Positions 25,160-36,058 of a stretch of DNA of 64,000 bases are shown here, one piece after another. The notes under the pieces are model-generated. The model made no database searches. It was not told the origin of the DNA and worked only from the letters and a program-made list of their open reading frames with translations. Position 1 is the stretch's first letter. Every line of letters starts with the position of its first letter. Made by a program: the position numbers and the translations under genes. Source of the stretch: Gnetum montanum (lineage: Eukaryota > Streptophyta > Gnetopsida > Gnetales > Gnetaceae); assembly GCA_015680685.1 (NCBI GenBank), contig MNCI01016492.1, positions 401,556 to 465,555 of the forward strand, written 5' to 3'.

Positions 25160-25173
25160 ATGGCCCCTCTTTG
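25160..25173 (-). other. Element A polypurine tract
   Basis: Coding-strand AAAGAGGGGCCAT directly precedes the 3' LTR start, as expected for plus-strand priming. Confidence 0.7.
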
Positions 25174-26701
25174 TTGATGTTTAGAGGGCTTGCTCGAAAG
25201 ACATCGACAAAGAATACGAAACACCAGAGAGGTAAAGGCACCAACAACGTTCATCGGTAATTGCTCAAATGTCGCTTTGTCAAACCTGAAAGTGCAAAGG
25301 CGAGGGGAAGAGAGTATAGGAGGGATTTTACAGAAGTGAGAGGAGGGAGGTTCGGGGAAGACTCAAATACGTGAACATGAAGCTTTTGCGAACAAGTCAT
25401 TATGTCTTTTCGCTAATGTATTTGCAAAAGGTTACACCATCATACTTCATATGAAGGGCTTGCACGGATGAGTTGTGTTACACCCACATGGCCTGGATGA
25501 GTTGTTTTACAACCATTTTGCTATTTTTCTTTGAACTGCAAATTGCATTTCACAAGGCAATTTGCGTTACGCCTATTCGTGGACATGATGATGCAAAAGA
25601 ATTGACTTAATGTTCACATTCTGTACAAGCGGAGAAGAGGGTAAAGACAATTGTAAGGATAAGGGAAGGGGGGAAATAAAGTAAGGTATTCGATGGAGGG
25701 CGAGGTAGGGTTTGCACTCCCAAGTAGCTAGGCTAGTCTAAGCAGCAACTTCAAAACATCGTAACACCTCACCTTCTAATGAATGCATTCTCGATCAACG
25801 CTGTTGTAACAAGTATCCTACAAAACATAAGAGAGAGGAGAGGGCCAAAAGCCATCGTCCAAATCGCTAAGGAGGGAGGGTGTTGAAATCAGCACCATCC
25901 AAAGTGAAAAGGAGAATGAGGGCCATGAAAGAGGGACCATAGCAAAGAGCAAGGGTCCCTATGTTGATGCCGCAGTTCCCACAACTACCGTCAACAGCCA
26001 GATTCATCTTGCCCCATTGACTGGGCAAAGAACTAGTCAGATGAACCTACTCAGTCAAAATCTAGTGGCGGAGATGGGTGGAGGCTACTGAAACCATGGA
26101 TGACCATAGTTTCTTTGAGGCTCTAACAGGTGAAGTTGATCCCAGGAGCTGCAACTACAGCGTGGCTATCGTAGCAATATCTTCGAGGGATCAATAGCAT
26201 GCCTTTTAGCATATCCAAGGAATCAGTAGGATGCTAGTGAGGTAGTGGCATTACGTCTGTTCCAACGTCTCACTCATTCTATCTGGTAGGGATGCAGTGC
26301 AAGAATGACCACGCTCGTTGCTTCATGAATTTCCTGTTGACGGATTCCATTTTTGGGTCCTAGTTGACCATTGTTGTGGGTTTTAAGTCTCAGCAGACTG
26401 TGGTCCCAGTTTAACATCTGGGTAGACTAAAACCTACTAGTTTTACATTGTAGCAGACAGTCGAAGAGCTAGTTTATGGTCCCAGTAGAGCACACTGTGG
26501 GTGTCAATTTTATGTCTTGACCCAGGAATAAGTCTATGTTGGTTTAGCATCTCAGCAAATGTATGCTTATCTTTCCAGTTTCACGTCATGGTGGATAGTC
26601 AGGAACCTTGCCAGTTTAGCGTCATGGTGGATGCGTGAAAGAAATGCCATTTTTATGTTGTAGTGGACATTTGTTACCTTGCATTTGAGCTGAGTTGATG
26701 C
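25174..26701 (-). other. Element A 3' untranslated region
   Basis: About 1.5 kb between the integrase stop and the polypurine tract, richer in G+C than the surroundings. I see no long frame on either strand. A plus-strand stretch near 25958-26100 reads fairly openly, but no family is recognisable. The part next to pol (26380-26690) is a degenerate tandem repeat. Confidence 0.5.
26380..26690. repeat. Degenerate tandem repeat, about 36-bp period
   Basis: Units built on AGTTTAGCGTCATGGTGGAT recur at about 26577, 26613 and 26649, with looser copies back to 26390. The array directly follows the pol stop of element A. The period is a multiple of three, and the minus strand would read a 12-residue repeat beyond the stop. 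Confidence 0.55.
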
Positions 26702-29700
26702 TTAGATATTGTACCACTTTAGATACAGATGATTCACTAGATTTGGTAGGTTGTTGCCATCGATATCCACTAACTTGAATGCTCCTTTACCATATGTGCC
26801 GATGACCAGGAAAGGGCCTTCCCAATTTGCAAAGAATTTACCTACTAGTTCACGAATGGCCTTGAGAACTAAGTCTCCCTTCTTGATCGGTCGTTAATGC
26901 AGATTGTGCTAGTGATTCTATCTTTGTTTGTCTTGATATCTTTTGATGGTATAAAGAGTTTGAATGTGCTTCTCCTCCACTAAGTCTAAATTCACGATCC
27001 TAGACTCGTTGTGTTGAGTCTCATTTATAATTGTGAAGAGGACCATCTGAAATGAGGGAACCTGTAATTACAAGGACAACACTGCTTTGGATCCATAGAC
27101 TAGACTATAGGGAATCTTGTCTGTAGTTGTCATGCACATCATATGATACGCCCATAGCACGTAGAGGATTTTTCCATGCCATTATTTCTTGTTGTTACTG
27201 AGCATCTTCTTGAGTAGATTGATAATTACCTTGTTTGTTGCTTCTGCTTGACCATTTTCTTACAGGTAATAGGGTGAAGAAAAAGATTTCTTGATACCAA
27301 GATTATCACAAAAAGATTTAGTTTCGGTACTACTAAATTGTGGCCCGTTGTCATTCACAATAGTCATAGGGAGCCCAAATCTACTTACTATATTATCTAA
27401 AATGAAATGGAAAACCTATTGAGATGTAATCTTTCATAGGGGGATGGCCTCAACCCACTTCATGAAATACTCAGTGGCAGTGACAATGAAGCTATGTTCC
27501 ATGGAAGATTTAGGCGCGATGGGACCTATGATATCTAGTCCCTATCGTTGGAATAGCCAAGTAATCTATGTAGTGTGTAACTCGATTGGAGACATGTGTA
27601 TTAGGTTTATGTAACATTGGCATGTGTCACACATCTTAAGTTTGGTAAGGTAGTCTTTTTCCATGTATGGCCAATAGTACCCTAGGCATATGATTTTAGC
27701 TTCCATGGCTTGTGGGGCTACGTGTCCTCCACACAGCCCCTCGTGGACTTCGCTAAATATTCATTGTGCTTGGTCATTATTGATGCATATTAGCAATACT
27801 CCGTCGAAAGAGCTTCTAAAGAGAGTACTATCTCCGATGATGACATATTTCCTGGCATGCTTGCACACTGCATCTTTTTGTGCATGTGTTAGCTCATGTG
27901 GTGGTTTGCCATGCAGAAGGTAAATCTTAATGTTGTCGTACCATTCTAGCATTCCTCCCACGTTTAATGAAGAGATTTATGACACTTGAATGACAGGTTC
28001 TGTACATTCCATCATTAAAGTGGGCTAAGTGTCAAACAAGTGTGGTGGCACATTTAGTGCCAGTGTGGCCAGTGCATCAGCCACAGCGTTTTCATTACGC
28101 GGCACATGTTGGGCATCGATTGTCATAAATTTTTTGAGCAGATCTTTAGCCATATCGTAGTAGGGCTATAGATGCACAGTTTTGCAGGCGTAAACCCATG
28201 TGATTTGATTGATGACGAGCATCGAATCACCTCGGATTACCAGGTGTTAAATGTTGAGTTCCTTGGCTATTAGCAATCCTCTAAGAAGCCCCTCATACTC
28301 TGCCACATTGTTCATACAAGGGAAGGTCAGGCGGTAAGCCAGTGGATGCACATGCTCAGGGGAAAGCATAATAACAGTGGTAGCACTACCACCTCTAGTA
28401 GTTGAAGCTCTATCGAAGTATAACATTGCTTCGAGGCCTATTAATATAGGGCTTAAACTATGTACATGCTCATCTGGAAATTCTAGCTCTATCATGGCTT
28501 GATCTTTCATAGGCGATGTTCCTAACTGGTTAGCTATAGCCTGACCTTTAGTGGATGATTGGCCAACATAATGTAAGTCAAATTCAGCTGTGATAGCTTT
28601 CCAACAAGCTATCCTACTACTCTCATACAAGTTGTTTGAGATAGCCCAAAGCACATTGTTTTTGCAAATTATGTTGACCTGGCTACGAAAAAGATAGTTC
28701 CTACATTTTTTAAGTGTGAAAACCAATGCCAAACAGTTACGCTCCACTTCATTGTACCTTGCTTCGTACGCAAATAGAGTGTGACTGAGATAATAGATAG
28801 GGACTTTTGACCCGTCCTTCCTTTTTTGGCAAAGTAACACAGCTATAGAAACGTCTGAGTTTGCTACATAAATGTAACAAGGCTAATCCCTTTGTGGCAG
28901 GAAAACCATTGGTAAATGTTGTACCTCCTTCTTCAAGTTTTCAAATGCACGCTGGCAGTCATCGGTCCATTCAAAATTAACACCCTTCTTAAGGAGATGT
29001 TGCATGGAATGTAATTTATCTGTTAACTTTCAAATGAACCGCCTGATAAATTGTAGTCTTCCATATAACCCACGTAGTTCCTTGAGGTTTGTAGGTGGCA
29101 TTAAATCAACGATGGCTTTAACCTTGTCGGGGTCGACTCGAATGCCAGTCTCTGATACAACAAACCCCAACATGTGTTTGGTTTTGACACCAAATACGCA
29201 TTTCTTTGGTTTGAGCCATAAGTCATGCTTGAGAAATTGTTTAAGAACTAACTCCAAGTCTTCTAAATGATCTTCCAACTTTATAGACTTGATAGCTATA
29301 TCATCCACATAGTTGTTCAATCTCCCTAAGAGGTAATCACTAAATATGTATGTCATGGCTCATTGATACGTTGCTCCAGCATTTTTTAGCCTGAAAGGCA
29401 TCATGGTGTAATAGAAAGTCCCCCAGGGTGTCATAAATGTTATGGTCAATTGATTCTCAAAATTAATACGAATTTTATTATAACCTGAAAAGCCATCCAT
29501 AAAGGATAGAAGTGCGTGACCAGCTGTTGTATCGATCAGTTGGTTGATACTCGATAATGGGAAATTGTCTTTAATCCTGGCATTGTTCAGATCCCAAAAT
29601 TCTATGAAGATGTGTATTCCCCCCATTTTCTTAGAAACAACTACGATGTTGGACACCTAGTCTAAATGATCGACCGCCCGAATGAAATCAGCCTGATATA

Positions 29701-30181
29701 GCTTGGTGATTTCATTACGCACTACTAGCATGATTTTTGGCTTAATCTTTCATGCCTTCTGTCTAACTGCTTTAATATGTGCATCTAAGATTATGTTATG
29801 TTGTATTAATCTCGAGTCTAATCCCGACATGTCTTCGTACGACCACGCAAATATAGCAGCATTTTCTTGGAGCACTTGCGTTATGCCACTCTATGTCTAT
29901 TGGTCTAGGAGGGAACTAACTCTAAGAGTTTTATTTTCACCTTTGTGCGTAACCATAGGGACCTTGTTGAGAGGGTCTTTAGACACATCACCAGCTTCCA
30001 AGTCTAGAGTTTGGGCCAGATGTTCTGGCCAATCTGGGGATATTTCTGATGTTGCTATGGTTGCATCACAAAGGGAAGGGTTTGTTCCTATCAGTGTGTA
30101 ATTAAGCTGTCTAATGGTCTCCTCGTATGGGCCTATTAAGGCTAGGGGTATAGATAAAGCTGTGTCTATTTGTGAGTTATC
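26702..30181 (-). pseudogene. Element A pol: RT, RNase H, archaeal-type RNase H, integrase
   Basis: One minus-strand frame runs throughout (the open segments starting at 30187, 29656, 29356, 28840 and 27961 are all in register), broken only by point stops. RT: LSFMDGFSGYNKI (about 29500), MPFRLKNAGATYQ (about 29390) and YVDDIAIKS (about 29305), so the YVDD box is present. Retroviral RNase H at about 28860-28600 (SHTLFAYEARYNEVERNCLA). A second RNase H of archaeal/plant type at about 28430-28070 (YFDRAS, NNVAEYEGLLRGL, RGDSMLVINQ, HVPRNENAVADALA), diagnostic of Tat. Integrase zinc finger HEGLCGGH...CDTC (about 27750-27610) and a core with GLDIIGP, VNDNGPQF and ENGQAEATNK, so D, D and E are all kept. 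The frame ends KWYNI then stop at 26702. It starts directly after a splice-acceptor-like TTTTTTGCAG. Stops include TAG/TAA/TGA where Gln, Trp or Arg is expected. Confidence 0.9.
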
Positions 30182-30761
30182 CTGCAAAAAACTACCAAAA
30201 ATGAAAGTTGTTACATTTTTTTTTTCTGCTAATCTGCTAAAATGATAAGAGTTAGAGTTGCATATTAGAGAAGCTTCCAGTTTAAAGTCTTAGTGGACCA
30301 TTACAAATATGCATAGTTTGTCAGAAAATGACGAGCTAGGCTTCCTAGATGCTAGCGTGTGACTTCTGTAAGGTAAGATAAAAGATGTAACGTGGTGTGT
30401 CTAGCATGTCAGAATAATGAAATTTGAATTTTTTGTACAGACCATAGTTAATGTGGCTGGATTACAAGGTGATAAACTATATATTAGTTTAGGGTCATTT
30501 TGGACTGTAATTCATACGATATCTATGAAATTAATGCCCTGATCTTCGCATTTCATGTCATACTGACACCGACATTTTGGGAAAGTTCCGCATCGATTGG
30601 GCAGAAAAAATTAGTTAATTTCAAGAATTTTTTTTATAAACTAGTGGTTCATGCTCAAAATAGGTTATAGATATCATGAATTTGGATCTGGATATAGTAG
30701 AAAGGGAGGGTGAGTAAGGCATAAACAGACAATTTTACAAAGATTCTGTTCAATTGCAACT

Positions 30762-33700
30762 ATGGCACCAAAGGTCAAAGGAAAGAATTCCAAATTAGCT
30801 AAGATTGATGAAGTGTAGGAGAGTTTGCAGCGGGCTTCGCAGGCTAGAGTTGAGGCTCGGGAGGTTACTCTACTTAACCAGTAATTCATCGTCCACCCTT
30901 TTGCACTATTGTTATGTTTGTTGCAGCATCGTAGTTGTATTTATTTTGAGTGTTCATGTTGCATTGGGCGTTAATATCTATTGACGTAGACTGAGCTATT
31001 GTAGTTTGTTATCTTACCCTTAGAGATGGACTTTGTATTGTCACGAAGGTTTCGGTAATATTGAGTAATACTGTACAGATGTAATGTATAGGTGGAAAAA
31101 TCTAAGTGTTGTATCTATGCGTGGCGTAATCAGGGTTCTATTTCCTTTTCTTTTTTTTTATCCATAATAGTTACATGTTACGCTGGAGTAATACGCAGTT
31201 TTTCTTTCATCGCCGTTGTCAGGGACAAATCTTGAGCTGTTGCAAGGGTTTAGGCAATATTGGCCATGCATCTCCAGTATAATCTGTAATTTTCTGGGAA
31301 TCGTGAGAACCCTAATGTAGCGTGATGAATGTTCATGCCTAAATAGTTTGTCTAATAGTAATGCATTTTTTATTGTACAGTATTATGCTGAAGCCCGTCC
31401 TAATTGTTTTGGACATCGTGGACATTCTATGCTGCTTACATAGTCCCATGGCCAATGTTCCTCCTCACGCTCATATAAAGGAGGAGGCAGTATGGTTCTG
31501 AAAGGATGCACGGGAGTTCTTACAGTTTCTACTTCGTAATTTTAGCGTAATCATCTGTTTGCATCTACCAGGTGATGTAGCTACTGCTATTTTAGAGACA
31601 CTACTAGTTGGTTCGACGTAGAGCATCTTGGCATTCCTATTAGATGGCATGATTGAAACTGTGTAGGTGCAAGACCGCGAACAGAGCACCAAAGGTTTGA
31701 GCAATTTGAGCTGGATCTGGGAGATTCCCAGGTTTAACTATTATCATGCCTACAACACTCTGTTCGTGGCCCGTCATCTCACAACCTACTTCCAGAATCC
31801 ACCTGGTACCGTGCATTATATAGGCAGGTAAGTTTTTTTTGTTTTCTTTAAACGTGTTGCAATGTACTAACTATTGTTTAAGTTTGCATTGAATCTAAGA
31901 ATTTTCCTATCTTCTGTGATGTAGATTCTTTATCAATGACAGTGGTCTCCTGGGCGATAACGATACATTGTCATTAACCGAAAGGGCTATAAGGGAATTT
32001 ACTTGTATCAGCAATGTACAGGCCGGTGTCATCGGACAACTAGAGTTCGAAATCCCAGAATACCCTATCCACTATGCTGACTTCTTTTCTAGATGCAAAA
32101 AACTTAGATGGCTGGATGGGGAGTGGACTTTGGATCCTTCCCTCACCGTCGTAGACGTGCAAAGGAAAATCCCTCCGTTCCCTTTGCCATTCGAACCTAG
32201 TAAAATTCATTATGATGATGAATTATATCAATGTTATTAGCTGGTGATGATGTATGAAGTTATCTCATTTTTGTTATCTCGACTTAACTATTGTTTTATG
32301 TTAGCAGTCAGGGAATCACGGGAAATTGCGATCATGGCTCCAATCGTGAGGCAAACAATCTTTTCTTCCGTTATGGTGATATAAAGGAGACACAACGTTG
32401 GCTTGACCATAGAGAAGCTCCAGTTTTGTTAACTAATAACCTTTGAGAGGCTAGACTAATGGACCTATTCTTGGCCATAACCCCTGATGTTACTGCAGGT
32501 GAAATGTTAACCCTAGTCAACTCCTTCAGCGAAGAAGCTAAGCGTCTCTGCATACACATGCATAATGTGTGTGTAAATCTTGACATCAACACTCAACTAT
32601 TTTCTGATCTCTTTGGCATCCCCTCTGATGGCTTTCCCATAGAAGAAAAGCCAAAGAGGAGTTCTAAGTACTAGCAAGAGATAGAGGAGTGGCTAGGGGT
32701 TAAGAAGGAAGTTAAGGGAATCCCCGCTGACAGGATCAAGTTGGAGGTAGCCAATACTATTTACCCCCTTTTTCAAGCCTGGACCTTCCCCAAGACACTC
32801 TCGCAAGGGAGATTCCTCACCATAGAACAGGCATGGATTATGCAAGAGGTCATGGAGGAGGGGACTCGGTTCAATTGGGTAAGCTATTTTGCTGAAGGCT
32901 TACGTGCTGAGATGGTCAGGCTTCGCAAGAACCTTGAGTCTTGTTTCAATGTGCATTTTTCCTTCTTCATTGCTTACTTCCAACATTTTGCCAAATTTCT
33001 AGTAGTCCAAAGAAAATGGGGTTTGGGTGCAACAAGACTGCAGTAAGATTTCCAAACCATGGATCTCCCATGTTTTTGGCACTACTCGGTTGCAAGACCC
33101 TCCTGAAGGGATCAGGGAGTCGTTATCAATAATGACTAAAAATATGGCGATGCCTCGAATGCGAGGTTAAGACAATGTGGGTGGGGCACTCCCCTCTTAC
33201 ACCAGTGATGTGTTGAGGGGAAAGCACCTAGTAGCTGAAATAGTGGATTCATCACTGTAGCGGAAGAAGCCTCGTTTGACCGAGGAATCTATCGAGCCAG
33301 CGAGTGGTGTGGGGAAGAAGATGCAGGTTAGATTTTAGAGGAGTAATCCTCCAGCCAGTAAGTAGCAAAATGTATTAATGGTTATGGTTATGTTGTATAA
33401 AGACATTGTTGCGTAGTGTAATATTTGTTGAGCAAGAGTGAAATCCTATGTTAACTAACTATGTCATATGACAACGAAGGAGAAGGTTGTGGAATGGTTG
33501 ACCCCTAAAATAGGGGCTATAGTCTTGCAGCATGGAGAAGGGGCCCCGGTCTCAGAAGAAAAGGTCCCAGTCAATAAGGCGAGCAATGCATACGATCCTG
33601 TGCATGAAGAGGAAGTAGTAGTGGAGGATGCTGAAGTCCTTTCAGCTAGGACTGGAAAAGGTGAGTGATCTTTCGCTCGATTAGTTTAACCATTACAGCG

Positions 33701-35158
33701 TACTAGACTTTAGACAACTGTTTCTAGAAGTTTTACCAGTCATCGTAACATCTCAGTTATTTATTTATATGTGATTTATCTTGCATAATAGGTAATCAGA
33801 ATGTACGCTTGTCAGTGGTGACGACCCAATCTTAGGGTGAATTTCTGGATAAATTTGCCTTTATGGAAGGAGTCGTCAACGATACAATCGGTTACTTAGA
33901 GCGAATCGATCCTAAAGCTGGTATGTTACAATCATTACGTAGGGGTTATTGCATCGTGGCATTACGCTACCTAATTATGCCTAACCACCATTTTAGTTAC
34001 TAAGAGCTCACCTTAGATGGGATTCATCAGAGCCTATTAACTTAGACACCACCGAACCTCCATTAGAAGCAACCATCGTGCCATGCAACATTTACGATGA
34101 GATGTGTAAATGTGCTATACGCTCAACTCGCTCCTTATGGGAATGTCAAAATGTCAATGAAGACCTTTGGAAGAGATTGCAAAGTTTAGAAAAGGAGAAG
34201 GTGGCTCTAAGTGACGAGGTTGGGGATTTGAGGTCGCGGAACGAATTCTTGTAGGCCCAGGGAACTAACAATGAAGACTGGCAGACGACTGTTGTTGACT
34301 ATGCCCGTTATTGGATGGTCGTCAAGAACAGTGTCCAGACCAGTCGTGAATTGGTTGAGCAAAAAATGTAGATGGATCTCCTAGCTTAGAAAAACCAAGA
34401 CTGGAAGAACTTTAGCGTGAGTGTCTAGGAATGGGGGTAGACGCAGAAAGATCATAAACATGTCTATAAATGGAAAAGCACTACCTATCTTCAATGTTAC
34501 AGGGATTCTGCCATTAAGGCTCAATCCCTTCAGCTATTCCTCGACATCATTGGTGCTTTTAGAGCATTTGAGAAGTTTCAGGAGCAAGTGACGGTGAGTG
34601 CCTCTCTAGAAAGGGAAATGACTCTTCCTGGGGGTGAGACTACCGTCCTTTCTTTCTTCCTTGAACCACCCCGATGGACTCCTATGCAGAAGGGGAAGGT
34701 CAAGGCCGAAGCTAATCTGGGGGATGGGGTTTGGTCTGAGCTTACCGAGGATGAAATTATGCAACATTTGTGGGTTGGCCTAGAACAAATCCCTTTTGCT
34801 ACCCATGCAGGACCGTCACAGGTAAGTCGTAGTGTTATTGTGTTTTTTTCATACCTAGTTTTGATGGTGATGTTAATACGTGTGTCATGTCTGATTACAG
34901 GAACGACCTGAGGAGAATCCTCCATAGGATGAAGCTAACAAAGGTGGCAGTCCTCATGAAGAGGGTCTACAGGAGGTAGAGCATAATGAAGATAGTCAAT
35001 TTCGTGATGAGAAACCCCCTACTAAAGAGCCTCACAAGGAGGGCCGACCTCATGAAGAGATCCCTCATGAAAAGGATGGCCCCTATGAGGATGATTTCCT
35101 CGAAGTAGAGGTTGAGGTGGGAGATATGGGAGATAGTGGTGACAAGGGAGATGCATAG
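30762..35158 (+). pseudogene. Spliced antisense gene inside the intron of element A, about nine exons, function unknown
   Basis: Opposite strand to gag-pol. Exon 1, 30762-30880, starts ATGGCACCAAAGG. Its GTAATT donor and the TTGTACAG acceptor at 31380 keep the frame (phase 2). Exon 2, 31381-31827, joins exon 3 at 31925 across a 97-bp GTAAGT...GTAG intron, also phase 2. Exon 4 (about 32308-33042) is one frame apart from stops (TPDVTAGEMLTLVNSFSEE, FGIPSDGFPIEEK, EGLRAEMVRLRKN). A further block (about 33090-33357) ends at a GTAAGT donor. The exon ending 33660 (GTGAGT) joins 33792 in phase 1. Exon 8, 33997-34821, has a coiled coil (DLWKRLQSLEKEKVALSDEV). The last intron, 34822-34900, is phase 0. 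The last exon, 34901-35158, is acidic with HEE/HEK motifs and ends TAG. I do not recognise the protein. Point stops (TGA, TAG) and frame slips near 33050 and 34000 show decay. Tat elements are known to carry extra, sometimes antisense, ORFs; a captured host gene is the alternative. Confidence 0.72.
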
Positions 35159-35334
35159 CATGGCTATATTAGCCATGGTTTTTATTGTGGTGGAATGGAA
35201 CAAGAAACAATATTTTTCTTTTAACGTACATTATGTAAATTTTGTCTTGAGTTTAATGTTCTTTTCTTGTTTTCTTTTTATGTAAAGCGCAAATGGGATC
35301 ATAGGTTTTGGCATTATGGTAAGTTGTAGTTAGT

Positions 35335-35800
35335 TTAAGAGTGTAGCGTCACTGAAGTTACTAGTTTAAAGCCATTGCAGGCCACTAAATAATTCAAGTG
35401 TAAGGCATAAATGAAATTTTTAGTTTACGGCCATTTCAGGCCTTTGATTAGTTCAAGCATAAACTCTGATTGAAATAGATAGTTTAAGGCCATTGTGGGC
35501 TGTAGATAGTTTAAGGCCATTTTGGGCCATAGATAGTTTAAGGCCATTTCGGGCCATGGATAGTTTAAGGCCATTTCGGGCCATAGATAGTTTAAGGCCA
35601 TTTCGGGCCATGGATAGTTTAAGGTCATTTCGGGTCATTGCTAGTTTTAGGCCATATCTGGCCTTTGTTATATGCATGAAAGAATAAAATAAATAACACT
35701 AAGTCGCCAGTTTTAAGCCATGGCAGGCCACGATTAGTTTTAGGCCATTTCGGACCTCTGCTAGTTTTAGGCCATTTCAAGCCTTCACTTAGTCTTAGAT
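35335..35800. repeat. 27-bp tandem repeat array in element A
   Basis: Core units GATAGTTTAAGGCCATTTCG plus GGCCATA repeat exactly every 27 bp from about 35478 to 35640 (six clean units), with diverged units on both sides. The period is a multiple of three and every frame is open on both strands, which generates several spurious Leu/Pro/Trp-rich ORFs. It lies between the end of the antisense gene and the end of gag-protease, within the candidate intron. Tat/Ogre elements often carry such arrays and can seed satellites. Confidence 0.9.
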
Positions 35801-36058
35801 AAAGGTAAGAGTAACAAAGATAGCTAGCAGAAGCGTAAAGATATGCATAAATTTGATGAGTGTTTGTAAAGCAAAAAAAGGATAGCTGATGGAAAAGTGC
35901 ACGTAAACTGCATGGTAGTTAGATAACAAGGTTTACCTACTAACTTTGTAATTGTTTCCTGATTTCTTTTATTTTTGGTGACACGTAAAGATGGGGAGAT
36001 TTATCATCCTTTTCCTTCATGCCACAATCTACCTCTTGGAATGGTAGTTCAGCCCAAG

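Larger units (their letters stand above)
30182..35936 (-). other. Candidate 5.75 kb intron of element A between protease and RT
   Basis: On the coding strand, a protease-side frame (after a small frameshift near 36140) runs to TAG TAG followed by GTAAAC at 35936. The RT frame begins at 30181 immediately after TTTTTTGCAG. If the TAGs are mutated CAGs, the donor would be the consensus CAG|GTAAAC, and the join to GAT at 30181 is in phase 0. Ogre elements are known to have an intron at exactly this place. The intron holds an antisense gene and a 27-bp repeat array, both described separately. Splicing itself is inferred. Confidence 0.55.

Noticed and set aside
30674-30889. Minus-strand ORF at the RT-side edge of the intron as an extra pol exon
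   Set aside because: It overlaps exon 1 of the plus-strand gene, has no RT-family motif and is not linked by an acceptor to the RT frame.
34578-34925. Minus-strand 115-codon ORF in the intron of element A
   Set aside because: It is the reverse of exon 8 of the antisense gene, which keeps frame and intron phases on the plus strand.
35425-35687. Three overlapping Leu/Pro/Trp/Arg-rich ORFs on both strands
   Set aside because: All are translations of the 27-bp tandem array, whose period is a multiple of three and which lacks stops.
35335-35800. CRISPR-like array
   Set aside because: Units are contiguous with no spacers and the sequence is plant nuclear DNA; it is a minisatellite in a retroelement.
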